Positions 27,274-36,790 of a stretch of 63,859 bases of DNA are shown here, in pieces (positions within the stretch are counted from its first letter, which is position 1; each line of letters begins with the position of its first letter). Where the stretch lies: positions 1 through 63,859 of the forward strand of contig JABIFG010000355.1 in the NCBI GenBank assembly GCA_018650795.1. The letters run 5' to 3'. The notes below the pieces were generated by a model. That model saw only the letters and a list, made by a program, of their open reading frames with translations. It did no database searches and was not told where the DNA came from. The translations under genes were made by a program, and so were the position numbers. The DNA comes from Fidelibacterota bacterium. GTDB lineage: Bacteria > Fidelibacterota > UBA8477 > JABMPR01.

Positions 27274-27636
27274 CTAAATGAGCAGTGGTAAATAAAGTGG
27301 GGGGGGTGCTTCGAGTATTGGAACTAAACTTGTGAGATTGACCTGTTCCTCACTACCGTATGTCTCCCCGGAGATCACAGGATTTACAGCAATATCCATA
27401 TGAACATTGGAGTCTACCTTGATAAGCGGAGCCGAAATCAAGGGGACAAAGAGCGTCACATTGCAAGAAGTCATCGCCATATCACAACCCGTATCAACTT
27501 GTGTCTCGCAACATGTTACAGCCTCAACACAACAAGCAGCCTGACAATTGTTATGCGTTGGAACAAAGGGAATTATTTGCATAATCCCTATCAGGAGTAG
27601 TGTTAGAATGGCAGTATGTTTCCAGGTCTTCTTCAC
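27274..27636 (-). CDS. Exported Cys-rich protein upstream of cusCBA, unknown function
   Basis: A 120-residue protein with an N-terminal signal or anchor (AILTLLLIGIMQIIPFVP). A cluster of seven Cys within about 28 residues follows (NNCQAACCVEAVTCCETQVD, then GCDMAMTSC). The rest is low in charge and ends with the Pro-rich APPPLYLPLLI. I do not recognise a named family. Position directly upstream of cusC on the same strand, plus the Cys and Met residues, suggests periplasmic capture of Cu(I)/Ag(I). Disulfide-stabilised structure is an alternative. The start codon is GTG with no clear ribosome site, so the true start could be slightly different. Confidence 0.6.
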   Translation of the reverse strand: MKKTWKHTAILTLLLIGIMQIIPFVPTHNNCQAACCVEAVTCCETQVDTGCDMAMTSCNVTLFVPLISAPLIKVDSNVHMDIAVNPVISGETYGSEEQVNLTSLVPILEAPPPLYLPLLI

Positions 27637-27800
27637 AGGTGGTTAATATGACTTAAGTTAGAATAGTTCCAAATTATTTTTTACAAGCAATTATTGGGAC
27701 GGTCAGCTACTACAGGGGTCGCTTTTTAACCACGAAGAACGCTGAGTGCACAGAGAGGTGAATTAGTTTTAGCATCAAATCTCTTGCTATAGTTTAATTA

Positions 27801-27905
27801 CCCCGCCTTTTAATGCGGGGGGCACTTCAACCCACATAATATGGGCTTTAGTCCAAACCCTTGGGCGTTAAAACCCCTTTTAAAAAGTACGCTAATTATC
27901 CCCGG
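27801..27905. repeat. REP-like palindromic intergenic element
   Basis: Within the 301-base gap between the GH133-like enzyme gene and the Cys-rich gene, CCCCGC-N8-GCGGGG forms a hairpin. It is followed by short inverted runs, CCCACATAATATGGGC and CCAAACCCTTGGGCG, and then TTAAAACCCC. No poly-T supports it as a terminator. The style resembles extragenic palindromes common in environmental genomes. The rest of the gap (27637-27800) holds a phrase ACCACGAAGAACGCTGAG and no gene that I can support. Confidence 0.4.
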
Positions 27906-27937
27906 TCTGAAGGCCATGGCAACTATCCCATTTGAAG

Positions 27938-30907
27938 CTAGTCGATCAGCCAGTCATACACGTTGGAGCTTCCTGCGCTTCCACCGCCACCATTCCATTC
28001 GGCTCCTTCTGCTTCCACAGGTCGGAAATCACCAATGCCTGCACCACCATGGTCATCCTGACAGCCCACGGCAATTTGGAAAGTTGCATTTTGAAGCGGT
28101 ACCGGGAAAAGGTCCCGGGGTAAGCTAAACTTGATTTGGTCTGTTTCTGCATTACCTATGGCACCTGCAACAGTTCCAGGCATATACTCTGCTTCAGGTT
28201 GATGATTACTATCTACCAGTAGTACGCCACCGCTGATATACATGATCTGATCGGCTTTAAAACCCGCTTGAAATTTAGCTTGGGAATTTTTCCCCGGATC
28301 ATTTGTACCAGTTGTTGGATTATAGCTGATTCCAATAGCACAATACGTCAATTGATATCCATATTCGGGATGCCAGCCAGGATCAACCAGATTCGAAAAC
28401 GTGAACTCAAACTCGTAATAATTAACTCCCTGACTCACTTCAAATTCCAATATATCGGCCAGGCCGACCTCAAACTGAGGGTTTGAGGGGTATGTAAATC
28501 GAGAATTCAAGCCATGATCATCCCCTTCAGCATCAGAGAGCTTGAGGATAGATTTAGATGTCGTGCTAAACCTGATGAGCTCTTTTTCACTCAGGAGCCG
28601 ATGTTCTGGTCCCATCAAGGCTGGCACTTTCCTTGTTGTATCGAGCTCACAAAAAGCCAGGCTGTTTGGAGCAGTAACAATTGCCTCACGGGTCACCATA
28701 TACTCCCCAGCATCACCTGGGACCGTCCACTGCCCCATTTGCTTCTCATATTGAAGGTGCAAATCAGTCTGCTTCCAGCTTAGATCAAGGTGCGTGACCT
28801 CATCATTCACAAATAACTCAAACGAAAGATTCATCTCTGCTGTAATTGCGCGAGAGAGGTGAATATCAAATTGTGATTCAGAATCTTGGTACTCAATCTC
28901 CCATTGATCCTCACCGATGGGGTGCTTGAAAATCACTTCTCTTATGTTTTTGAGGAGTCGAGGTGCAATCGTCACATGAGCTTCCGATAAATCGGGTTGG
29001 ATACCCAAAATATCCTGATAAAAACTGCGGAGGTATTCTGCCAGACTCCAGGCTTGACTAAAGGTACCTGAGAGCTGTAGCTCTCCTTCCCTGGGCCAAC
29101 CATCCGTGAGTTCCGCAATGGTACCAATTGCTCCACGCTCTATTATTTGCTGTGTGAGATCGTTAAACAGTGCTTCTGCGTAGTGATATTGGTGGAACTG
29201 AATCGCTGGCGTAATAGTGGCCGCGGAATTCCAAGTCCAGATGATACCATTGTGATAGGCCGCATCTTTCACATACAGACCGGGTTGGAGATGGTAAGGA
29301 TGGAAATTGGAATCATCCTGGGCCAATGATAAAACCCCCTTCCGAGTGATCAGCTGAGGCGCTAGAACCTCAAAGGTCGCCCAATCACAGGTTTCATGAA
29401 ACAACCTGGGAACAAGAAATACATTTGGCCGGATTTGATGGTCCTGTGAATCGTCAGCATTTAAATGGTCAACCAGAAAGCCATCCTCGGCAGATCTATA
29501 TTTTTCAAGCGCAGTATTGCACTTGTTAAGGGTCAGCTCAATCTCTTCTACCAGTACAATATCCCCATATTTCTGAGCTAGACGCCTGGTAATCTCTAAT
29601 TGATCACGCCAGATAAATTGAATATCAATTGCCCGATCTCCCCGGGGACTCCAGGGGCCGTCCGGACCCTTGGCATCCATCCAGGTATCGGCATCGGCGT
29701 GTCGCAGGAGACCATCCCCGTCAACCCAGTTCATCAAGGAGCCCTCTGTGGCGCGACGAATGGCTGGCCACATCTTTTGCAAAAATTTGGCATCATTACT
29801 ATATCTATAGTAATCCCACACAGATCTGACAAACCAGGGGGTTCCGTCCGTGGTATTGTAAATGATGTTATCAGGTTGAGCACGATTGGGAACCCGGCCA
29901 TAATCTGGATCAAATTCGTCTTTATTTTGAAGGTCTGCGAAGGACAGTAGAATTTGTCGAGCATCTTCATATTGCCCACTTACCAGAACAGCACCGGTGA
30001 ATGAAATAAAGGCATCTCGTCCCCAGTAATCATCAAACCAGGGCAGTCCGGCATAAATACCCTTCCCCACTTGTTTCATTACCAGAGCATCCAGTGAATG
30101 ATGCGCCCAGAAGATGGCTTTATCCAGCTCAGGTAAATTGCTTTGGAATTCTGTGGATGTAGCTCGTGTATCAATCCGTTGCTGTCTGAGGCTGCGGGCA
30201 CTTTCCATCCAACCTGGCTCCAAATCCATTTCTTGGGCTTCCTTGCTCAGAGAAACAGCAATGGCCAGACGATGTGACGCAGAATAATCAGCCCGTGGTG
30301 TCAGATATGCTGAATAAAGTGGCAAGTCAGGAGCCTCTGCAGGGAGCCAGCTCATGGCCTGAGAAAACCAGATTTTGAGGTGGGGATAGCTGGATGGAAT
30401 CACTCTCATGCGATTTAAAATGACATTCAATTCCTGCTCTGATTTACTGATCTCAAAATCCGCAGGCTGATTTCCACCCAGAATAGCTGGTTGAACTGTC
30501 CAGTGCGTGGCTTGTTCTGCCTCGAGTTCTACGAGGAGCACCCGTTTTTCATCAAGAAGTGTCCAAGTCTCACGAATTCCCAGGCTGGGATAACTGCGTA
30601 TGAGAGACGCTGGCGTAATAGTTACCAGAGCCTCCTCCCGCGGTAACAAGACACCCTCAACAGAAATGAACAGGTCTTCAAGATACCCACGTTTTAACGC
30701 AGTAAGTCCGTGCCAGGGAGAGCTGTTATACCCTCCTGCGCGGGTTACCCAATGTGCATCTTGTTTGTCAGTATAGGCAATCTCGCGATTGCTTCCAGGT
30801 TCAAGCTGAAAGTCGAATGATTGGAAATCAGAGGAACATGCCCATATAAGCACTAATGTAAAACCACCAAGAATTATACGGGTAATATTAAAAACGGCCA
30901 CCCTCAT
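27938..30907 (-). CDS. Glycogen-debranching-like glucosidase lipoprotein with glucodextranase C-terminal module
   Basis: A 989-residue predicted lipoprotein (signal ending in VLIWAC). Residues about 280-680 match the amylo-alpha-1,6-glucosidase (GH133/GDE C-terminal) fold, with WFDDYWGRDAFISF, IIYNTTDGTPWFVRSV and an HNGIIWTWNSA segment. The last ~200 residues look like the C-terminal binding module of glucodextranases (FTYPSNPQFEVGLADILEFEV, then GWHPEYGYQL). It would remove alpha-1,6 branches or hydrolyse linked glucosides at the cell surface or in the periplasm. It is the distal gene of the alpha-glucan locus, 7 bases after the sorted amylase. Exact bond specificity cannot be read from sequence. 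Confidence 0.82.
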   Translation of the reverse strand: MRVAVFNITRIILGGFTLVLIWACSSDFQSFDFQLEPGSNREIAYTDKQDAHWVTRAGGYNSSPWHGLTALKRGYLEDLFISVEGVLLPREEALVTITPASLIRSYPSLGIRETWTLLDEKRVLLVELEAEQATHWTVQPAILGGNQPADFEISKSEQELNVILNRMRVIPSSYPHLKIWFSQAMSWLPAEAPDLPLYSAYLTPRADYSASHRLAIAVSLSKEAQEMDLEPGWMESARSLRQQRIDTRATSTEFQSNLPELDKAIFWAHHSLDALVMKQVGKGIYAGLPWFDDYWGRDAFISFTGAVLVSGQYEDARQILLSFADLQNKDEFDPDYGRVPNRAQPDNIIYNTTDGTPWFVRSVWDYYRYSNDAKFLQKMWPAIRRATEGSLMNWVDGDGLLRHADADTWMDAKGPDGPWSPRGDRAIDIQFIWRDQLEITRRLAQKYGDIVLVEEIELTLNKCNTALEKYRSAEDGFLVDHLNADDSQDHQIRPNVFLVPRLFHETCDWATFEVLAPQLITRKGVLSLAQDDSNFHPYHLQPGLYVKDAAYHNGIIWTWNSAATITPAIQFHQYHYAEALFNDLTQQIIERGAIGTIAELTDGWPREGELQLSGTFSQAWSLAEYLRSFYQDILGIQPDLSEAHVTIAPRLLKNIREVIFKHPIGEDQWEIEYQDSESQFDIHLSRAITAEMNLSFELFVNDEVTHLDLSWKQTDLHLQYEKQMGQWTVPGDAGEYMVTREAIVTAPNSLAFCELDTTRKVPALMGPEHRLLSEKELIRFSTTSKSILKLSDAEGDDHGLNSRFTYPSNPQFEVGLADILEFEVSQGVNYYEFEFTFSNLVDPGWHPEYGYQLTYCAIGISYNPTTGTNDPGKNSQAKFQAGFKADQIMYISGGVLLVDSNHQPEAEYMPGTVAGAIGNAETDQIKFSLPRDLFPVPLQNATFQIAVGCQDDHGGAGIGDFRPVEAEGAEWNGGGGSAGSSNVYDWLID

Positions 30908-30914
30908 GAATCTA

Positions 30915-33900
30915 CTATTTCAGATAAATCATCTTGATAACGTCAGAGAATTCTCCTGCTCTAATTTGAGCCAGATATAATCCTGTCTCCACTGTTAAAC
31001 CTGTGGATGACTGCCCTTCCCAGGTGATTTCATGGTATCCAGCACTCTGAGCGCTTGAAACCAGGTTAGTAACGAGCCGACCATTAATATCATAAATATT
31101 CAGCTCCAGCTCACTTGGGTTAGCCAAATAATAGCGAATGGTAGTAACTGGATTGAAGGGATTTGGATAATTCTGGTGAAGTCTGAAATCATCAGCCTGA
31201 ACTAGCTCCTGATCATCCACAGATACAATGTCTGGCAAGGATGGAATCTCCACCATCTCCTGATTATCGGAAATCGTTATTATGGCCGTTCCATAGTCAG
31301 CGAGGGAGATGGTAAAATTTTGTAACTCTAAACCAGTCAACTCCACATTTATACCTGTATAGTGATTGTTCACCCAATAGGTTGAATCAAGGCTAAATCC
31401 GTTTGTGAATTTCAAATTTTGCGCAGAAAGATCCAGTGTTCCGCTCTGAGCTTGAGAAGAAAAGTTAACCACAGTGAGTCCATTTGAATTGGTATATGGA
31501 CGTAAAAATGCATAAAGAATGCCGTTCCCTGTTCCTACACGATCGAAATCTGATTCATCGGAATCATCTACATTGCCATCATAATTTGTATCCTGCTTAT
31601 GCTGCCAGAAAGCTGGGAATTGTGCCCTGATTTGTGCCAATTTTTGATAGTGAGGTGTCAACAGGTCTCTGCCCTCAAATTCCCAGTCAATTACCCCTCG
31701 TCTACGATCGTTGAGATCTGGCTCACCAGGAGCTCCCATGCCCTTGCCCCAGCCCACTTCCTGACCATTGGAAATCATGGGAATACCAGGTGCCGTAAGA
31801 ATCACTGATGCCATGGGCATCGTTTTTACAAAGGAATTGTATTTATAGCTGATGCGATCTTCATCCTGGGATTCCATAAAGCGCAAATAGTAGGAGTTTT
31901 CACCTGGGTAATACCCCCCATTATTCAACTCGTTATGTAAAGTGTTAACACTACTCGAGGAAAAACTAAAATTCCGAATGGCATTGAAATATGTTTTAAA
32001 ATCATAGGCCGCATCCAATCCACCGCCTTGATCAGAATAGATCGATTCAGTTCCAGCCCCTGTGCCATCATCTTCGCCTAATAAAAGGATATCTGGTTTG
32101 ATGTGCTTCAGAGCTTCACGCACCGGCACACCCATATTTGTTTCTCCGTACTTCCGGTTGGGACCCCAATAGACATCGTAGCGATACCCATCGATTCCAA
32201 ATTCTTCCATCCAGTATTCATAGACACCAGTCATATACCGCCGGGCATCCAGATCACGCCAATCCCAATTGAGTAATCTTTCGCTAAAACCACAATAATA
32301 GTAAATCCCTTCAGGTGTGAAACAATCTCCAAGACCATTGGCATTGTGGGGGATGTATTCGCTTTGATAATAGTGCCAATACTGGGATGCTTCACCATAT
32401 GTAGCTGCTTCTTCAGCAAAGGGATGGACATCCCCACTATGATTAGGCGTCACATCCTGAATCACCTTAAGGTCCAAATCATGGGCTGCACTTACAAAAT
32501 CCTTATAATCCTGGTCAGTGCCATATGATGACTCGACATGCATGAAATCTTCAATGTAATAGCCAATATTGATCTGATTATCCACATCCCCGGGAATCTC
32601 CATTACTGGCAACACCCAAATCGTATTAAAACCCATGGCGGCGATATAATCCAAATTGGGAATAGCTGAAGCTATGGTTCCTTCTGGTGTAAACGCTTTG
32701 AAGAATAAAAGGTAGATACGACTATTTTTAACCCATTGTGGATTGTCTTCAAAATGACCAACATTTATGGATTCACCATCTTGCTCCACAAAGAAGTAGC
32801 CCTGAGTCGAATCCGCCTCTCCTGCTTCATCTTCAACCCTTAATGACACATAATATTCGCCCGGGGTGGTGGGTCTTGTAATGATTTCCTGATTAGCAGT
32901 CAATCCCTGTAGACCAAGGCTCTCAGGATTACGTGCATCACCACTCCATTGATAAGTCAAAACGCCCCCATCAGGATCCTGGCTGTTAGCACCGTTGAGA
33001 ATCAGCATAGCACCAGTATCACTAATATCCAGAGTGGCCACGGGTTCATGATCAACCCTTTTCAGAATAGGTAAAATTGTTGAACTCTCTTGAGAACCAT
33101 CAATGATGGCCTGAATCTGGAAATTATTTTCATCATCAATCAAGTCGATGGTTGTATCAATGATTCCATCCACTACTGAAACATTCCAGATCTCTCCAGC
33201 TCTAGATAACTCTGCTGAATGAACGTCCGCATTCATACCACCATCAATATCATATATGGCTCCCATAATGTGCCAACTGTCTTTCCATGTCTGTGCGGGC
33301 AGGGTAAGGAATTGAACTTCATCTGCCTGAACCGAAAAGCTGGTTGTATCACTATGCGAGTCACCATTCAGGGTTGCGGCAGAAATAACCAAAGAATGTT
33401 CACCATCTCCTAAGGCATCTGGCACTATAAGACTGAATCGATGTGTTATGGAATCATAGGCAGAACCAATATTAGTATAGGTAACCGCCCCAATGCTCAA
33501 AGCGATAGTGGATGTATCAAGCTCAGTAGCAGTGGAAGGGAATAAATATGCTGATATCTCCGGAAATCGAGTACGAACCACCGTAACGGTTGGCGTAGAG
33601 TTCGGTAACAGTAAGTGTATTGTCGGGTCATTGATGGGCAAAAATGTATTATTATTATCAGATGAGTTTTGACGTGGATTCAAGGGGTCAGAGAACCAAT
33701 CACCATCATGAAATTTGTATTGATACGCACCGGGGACGCTGTTTGGTGCTGGTAGAGGGTTGGGACCACCCACTCTCAATCGAATCGTTTTTGACCAGGT
33801 ATTCTCAGATGCATTATTGATCATCTGAGAAGCTGCAGATGAGGGATTCCACCCATTAAACTCACCAGGAACATGTACATCGTTTGGATTATTCATTGGA

Positions 33901-33989
33901 TAATAGTAGAAGGTGACATCAACACTATCCTGTGCAAACCCCAGCTGTGTAATAATGGTTATGAGAAAAATAGTAACTAGCTTTTTCAT
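30915..33989 (-). CDS. Secreted GH13 alpha-amylase with E-set, PKD and sorting domains
   Basis: Extracellular starch-degrading enzyme of 1025 residues. I start it at ATG 33989, with a GGGG ribosome site seven bases upstream and the signal MKKLVTIFLITIITQLGFAQ. Order: CBM48/E-set domain (VHVPGEFNGWNP), two Ig-like segments, a PKD domain (NGANSQDPDGGVLTYQW), the GH13 barrel, and a C-terminal FlgD-like sorting domain (NYPNPFNPVTTIRYYL). The catalytic triad fits Asp605 (GYRYDV), Glu639 (LLGEDDG) and Asp709. The last lies in ESQDED rather than the usual NHD, so the transition-state His is replaced by Gln. It is cotranscribed with its neighbours. Confidence 0.88.
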   Translation of the reverse strand: MKKLVTIFLITIITQLGFAQDSVDVTFYYYPMNNPNDVHVPGEFNGWNPSSAASQMINNASENTWSKTIRLRVGGPNPLPAPNSVPGAYQYKFHDGDWFSDPLNPRQNSSDNNNTFLPINDPTIHLLLPNSTPTVTVVRTRFPEISAYLFPSTATELDTSTIALSIGAVTYTNIGSAYDSITHRFSLIVPDALGDGEHSLVISAATLNGDSHSDTTSFSVQADEVQFLTLPAQTWKDSWHIMGAIYDIDGGMNADVHSAELSRAGEIWNVSVVDGIIDTTIDLIDDENNFQIQAIIDGSQESSTILPILKRVDHEPVATLDISDTGAMLILNGANSQDPDGGVLTYQWSGDARNPESLGLQGLTANQEIITRPTTPGEYYVSLRVEDEAGEADSTQGYFFVEQDGESINVGHFEDNPQWVKNSRIYLLFFKAFTPEGTIASAIPNLDYIAAMGFNTIWVLPVMEIPGDVDNQINIGYYIEDFMHVESSYGTDQDYKDFVSAAHDLDLKVIQDVTPNHSGDVHPFAEEAATYGEASQYWHYYQSEYIPHNANGLGDCFTPEGIYYYCGFSERLLNWDWRDLDARRYMTGVYEYWMEEFGIDGYRYDVYWGPNRKYGETNMGVPVREALKHIKPDILLLGEDDGTGAGTESIYSDQGGGLDAAYDFKTYFNAIRNFSFSSSSVNTLHNELNNGGYYPGENSYYLRFMESQDEDRISYKYNSFVKTMPMASVILTAPGIPMISNGQEVGWGKGMGAPGEPDLNDRRRGVIDWEFEGRDLLTPHYQKLAQIRAQFPAFWQHKQDTNYDGNVDDSDESDFDRVGTGNGILYAFLRPYTNSNGLTVVNFSSQAQSGTLDLSAQNLKFTNGFSLDSTYWVNNHYTGINVELTGLELQNFTISLADYGTAIITISDNQEMVEIPSLPDIVSVDDQELVQADDFRLHQNYPNPFNPVTTIRYYLANPSELELNIYDINGRLVTNLVSSAQSAGYHEITWEGQSSTGLTVETGLYLAQIRAGEFSDVIKMIYLK

Positions 33990-34048
33990 GATTGACCCCG
34001 AAAATCTTAATTGAATTGTTTTGTAATGCATTACTTAAGGTTAAAAGC

Positions 34049-35800
34049 TTATTTAACCACAGCGAAGTGGTGTGGTGACAGTAAAAATTGGCCATCTTCG
34101 TTGAGAGGCAAATTACCCAGGAGGACTTCCTCAATTCCATCTGCTTTAAACTTGAATTCTGCATTAGAAAAATTAAAAAAGACCAGAATTGGACCATGTT
34201 TATAGGCCATAATTAGGCGCTGGTTGTCGGCAATGATAATTTCGAATGTATCATCTGGTTTTATCCAGATTTTTCTCAGTTTCAAAACCTCTGCCATTGA
34301 TTTCTCCAACTCTCGATCTCCAGTATCCCAATCAATTTTGTCATCAAGATGGATATCGATTTGTGAATCAGCACCGATTTCCTGACCAGCATGGATTAAA
34401 GGATTGCCCTTCATTAAGGCCACAAAAGCCCAGGCTGTAAGGTTTAGATTCTCATCTGGAATCAGAATGTGGGAACGGGTCTTGTCATGGTTCTCGGTAA
34501 AACGCATTCTCATAGCACCCTGGGGATATTGAAATTGCTCCATTTCATAAGATTTTTTGATCTCTGAGGGATCAGCATTGCCCTGGGCCAATTGGGTGAT
34601 TCCACCCCAGATATTCCAGGAATAGGTCATATCATGTCCACTTAAATGAAGCTCTGGTCTAGCACCCTCAGCCAAAAAGAAGACCTCAGAGTTAATGTCC
34701 TGACAATAGGTCTTGGCTTCGGCCCAGAATTCATACGGCACCAGCTCTGCGACATCAAAACGAAAACCATCAACCCCGGTTTCCTGCAGCCACCACCCCA
34801 ACATCTCTATCATCCATTTCCGTAACTCAGGCTTACTATAATCAAGATCTACCGTATCCCACCAGTCAACATTTGGCGGAACCATTTCTCCAGCTTCATT
34901 TTTCATATACCATTCTGGATGCTCTTCAATCAGTGGATTATCCCAGGCCGTATGATTCAGCACCATATCCAGAATAATGTGCATTCCTCTCGCATGAACC
35001 GAGTCCACCAGGGCTTTAAATTCATCCATCGTTCCAAACCGAGGATTGACTTCATAATAATTCTGGACTGCGTAAGGAGAGCCCACTGCGAATTTGTGGT
35101 TTTTTTCGCCAATGGGATGGATTGGCATCAACCAGACTAGATCAATCCCCAATGCTTGAATACGATCCAGGTCGGCAGTAACTGCCTTAAAACTTCTGTC
35201 ATCACTATGCGACCGCACAAAGATTTCATATATATTTGCATCTCTGGACCATTCAGGGGCTTCGGGAGCATTATGTTTACTTGCTTCACTACGCAATAAA
35301 TCGATCTCATCCAGATAGGGTTCCAGATAGACTGCTCCGGGAATACCACCTGGACCGGCAATATCCTCAATGCGGAGTACCAGTTGGTGGACTTTGCCAT
35401 CGGTTAATTTATCACCGATATCGAAATAGAACTTGATATTGTAACCCATTTGTTTCCCAAATAGTCGTCCATCCAACCACACAACTGCATTGTCATCGAT
35501 GGAATCAAAAACAAGTGCGAGATTGTAACCAGCTGGAATATTTCTAGCCTGTATCTGGGTAGAATACCAGGCAAAGCCATCATATTCTCCATCAGCCCAT
35601 ACTCCAGGTACCTCGGTAGATTCCCACATGGATCTGTCATAATCGTTATCAAACCAACCTTCTCTTAGACCGACACGACTTGAATCATATTTCAAGACCC
35701 AGGGAGCTTCTAATAATTGTGATTCGGTTGTGAGTGTTTCACATCCGGAGAATAGTAACACTCCCATTATAAGCAGAATGATGAGATGTAAGTTTTTCAT
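34049..35800 (-). CDS. GH13 alpha-amylase lipoprotein with N-terminal GH2-like sugar-binding domain
   Basis: A 583-residue lipoprotein (LLFSGC lipobox). Residues about 30-170 form a jelly-roll like the sugar-binding domain of GH2 enzymes (WFDNDYDRSMWESTEVPGVW; VVWLDGRLFGKQMGYN), an unusual partner for GH13. The GH13 barrel follows, with Asp349 (DGFRFDVAEL), Glu378 (LAEGARPE) and Asp439 (ENHDKTR). The C-terminal beta domain is short. It probably trims imported oligosaccharides on the periplasmic side; a surface location is also possible. It sits 25 bases after malG and before the sorted amylase, on the same strand. Confidence 0.88.
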   Translation of the reverse strand: MKNLHLIILLIMGVLLFSGCETLTTESQLLEAPWVLKYDSSRVGLREGWFDNDYDRSMWESTEVPGVWADGEYDGFAWYSTQIQARNIPAGYNLALVFDSIDDNAVVWLDGRLFGKQMGYNIKFYFDIGDKLTDGKVHQLVLRIEDIAGPGGIPGAVYLEPYLDEIDLLRSEASKHNAPEAPEWSRDANIYEIFVRSHSDDRSFKAVTADLDRIQALGIDLVWLMPIHPIGEKNHKFAVGSPYAVQNYYEVNPRFGTMDEFKALVDSVHARGMHIILDMVLNHTAWDNPLIEEHPEWYMKNEAGEMVPPNVDWWDTVDLDYSKPELRKWMIEMLGWWLQETGVDGFRFDVAELVPYEFWAEAKTYCQDINSEVFFLAEGARPELHLSGHDMTYSWNIWGGITQLAQGNADPSEIKKSYEMEQFQYPQGAMRMRFTENHDKTRSHILIPDENLNLTAWAFVALMKGNPLIHAGQEIGADSQIDIHLDDKIDWDTGDRELEKSMAEVLKLRKIWIKPDDTFEIIIADNQRLIMAYKHGPILVFFNFSNAEFKFKADGIEEVLLGNLPLNEDGQFLLSPHHFAVVK

Positions 35801-35825
35801 GGATATTCCTAATCGATTGAGATAG

Positions 35826-36659
35826 CTAGCCTTTGACCGACCCCAGAGTGAGACCGCCGATCAAATATTTTGTGAGAAAGAGGAAAAGAGCGATGGCAGG
35901 TACTGAGACTATCATGGCACCGGCAGCGTATAGACCCCACTCTGTAGTCATATTCGCCTGGAAGGATTTCAATCCGATGGGCAGGGTGAACATTTCCTCG
36001 TACCAGAGAACCTGGGCTGCAACGATGTACTCTGTCCAGGCGGACATAAAAGAAAATAGAGCTGTAATCACCAGAGCAGGAGATGCCAGGGGTAGAATAA
36101 TTTTATAAAAAGCCATAAATCTGCTGGCACCATCTATGCGAGCAGCTTCTTCCAGTGAATAGGGAATGGTATCGTAGTAACCCTTCATCTGCCAAACGCA
36201 GAATGGTAGGGCAGTTGAAGAATATATCACAATCAAACCAAGATATGTGTTTATCAAATGGAGACTGGAAAGCATGATAAAGAGGGGCAACAGAAGCATG
36301 GTGGCTGGAAACATCTGGGTAACCAGGAGACTGAGAAGACTTGCTTCTCGGCCAGGGAAGCGAAAGCGGGACAGCGCGTAGCCCGCAGTCGAAGCCAGGG
36401 CAACACCTGTTATTACCACAGTAACTGTAACCAGGATAGAATTCCATATCCAGGTCCCGAAGGGGTGATCCACAAAAAGTTTGATGTAATTATCAAAAGT
36501 CCAGTCATCTGGAATAATCGATAGGCTCTCTGTCAACAGATTATCACCCGGTCTAATGGATATAGTAATAACTCGCAGAATAGGATAAATAGACCACGCC
36601 ACAGCCACTAATAGTATACTGTAGATCATAATGTACTGGAGAGGTGATGTCTTTTTCAT
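35826..36659 (-). CDS. malG: Maltodextrin ABC transporter permease MalG-like
   Basis: Inner-membrane permease of a MalFG-type sugar transporter, 277 residues with six predicted helices. The EAA loop that docks the ATPase reads EEAARIDGASRFMAFYKIILPL. The N-terminus and the CVWQMKGYYDTIP region match MalG. It lies downstream of the MalE-MalF fusion, with a 212-base gap that contains an inverted repeat and the heptanucleotide array. No MalK lies in the window. The substrate is inferred to be maltodextrin from the surrounding amylases. Confidence 0.9.
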   Translation of the reverse strand: MKKTSPLQYIMIYSILLVAVAWSIYPILRVITISIRPGDNLLTESLSIIPDDWTFDNYIKLFVDHPFGTWIWNSILVTVTVVITGVALASTAGYALSRFRFPGREASLLSLLVTQMFPATMLLLPLFIMLSSLHLINTYLGLIVIYSSTALPFCVWQMKGYYDTIPYSLEEAARIDGASRFMAFYKIILPLASPALVITALFSFMSAWTEYIVAAQVLWYEEMFTLPIGLKSFQANMTTEWGLYAAGAMIVSVPAIALFLFLTKYLIGGLTLGSVKG

Positions 36660-36707
36660 ATCTCTTATCTACTTAGTCGAATAATCATATTATATGCACC
36701 TTTTTTC

Positions 36708-36779
36708 ACAACGAAAAAAACGAAAATTACGAATGGGGTCTCTATATTATTAGTTCGTATCATTCGTCAAGTTCGTTGT
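36708..36779. repeat. 26-bp imperfect inverted repeat with phased ACGAA boxes
   Basis: The left arm (36708-36733) carries ACGAA three times at 9-base intervals. The right arm (36754-36779) carries TTCGT three times at the same phase. The arms match at 19 of 26 positions across a 20-base loop. The mismatches fall between the boxes, so only the boxes pair. It lies between the MalE-MalF gene and malG. Confidence 0.55.
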
Positions 36780-36790
36780 AAAGCACTCCT

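Noticed and set aside
27841..28128. Plus-strand frame over the end of the GH133-like gene
   Set aside because: It overlaps a conserved coding region on the other strand and has no recognisable domain or ribosome site.
29600..29950. Plus-strand frames inside the GH133-like gene
   Set aside because: They are shadows of the conserved catalytic region on the minus strand.
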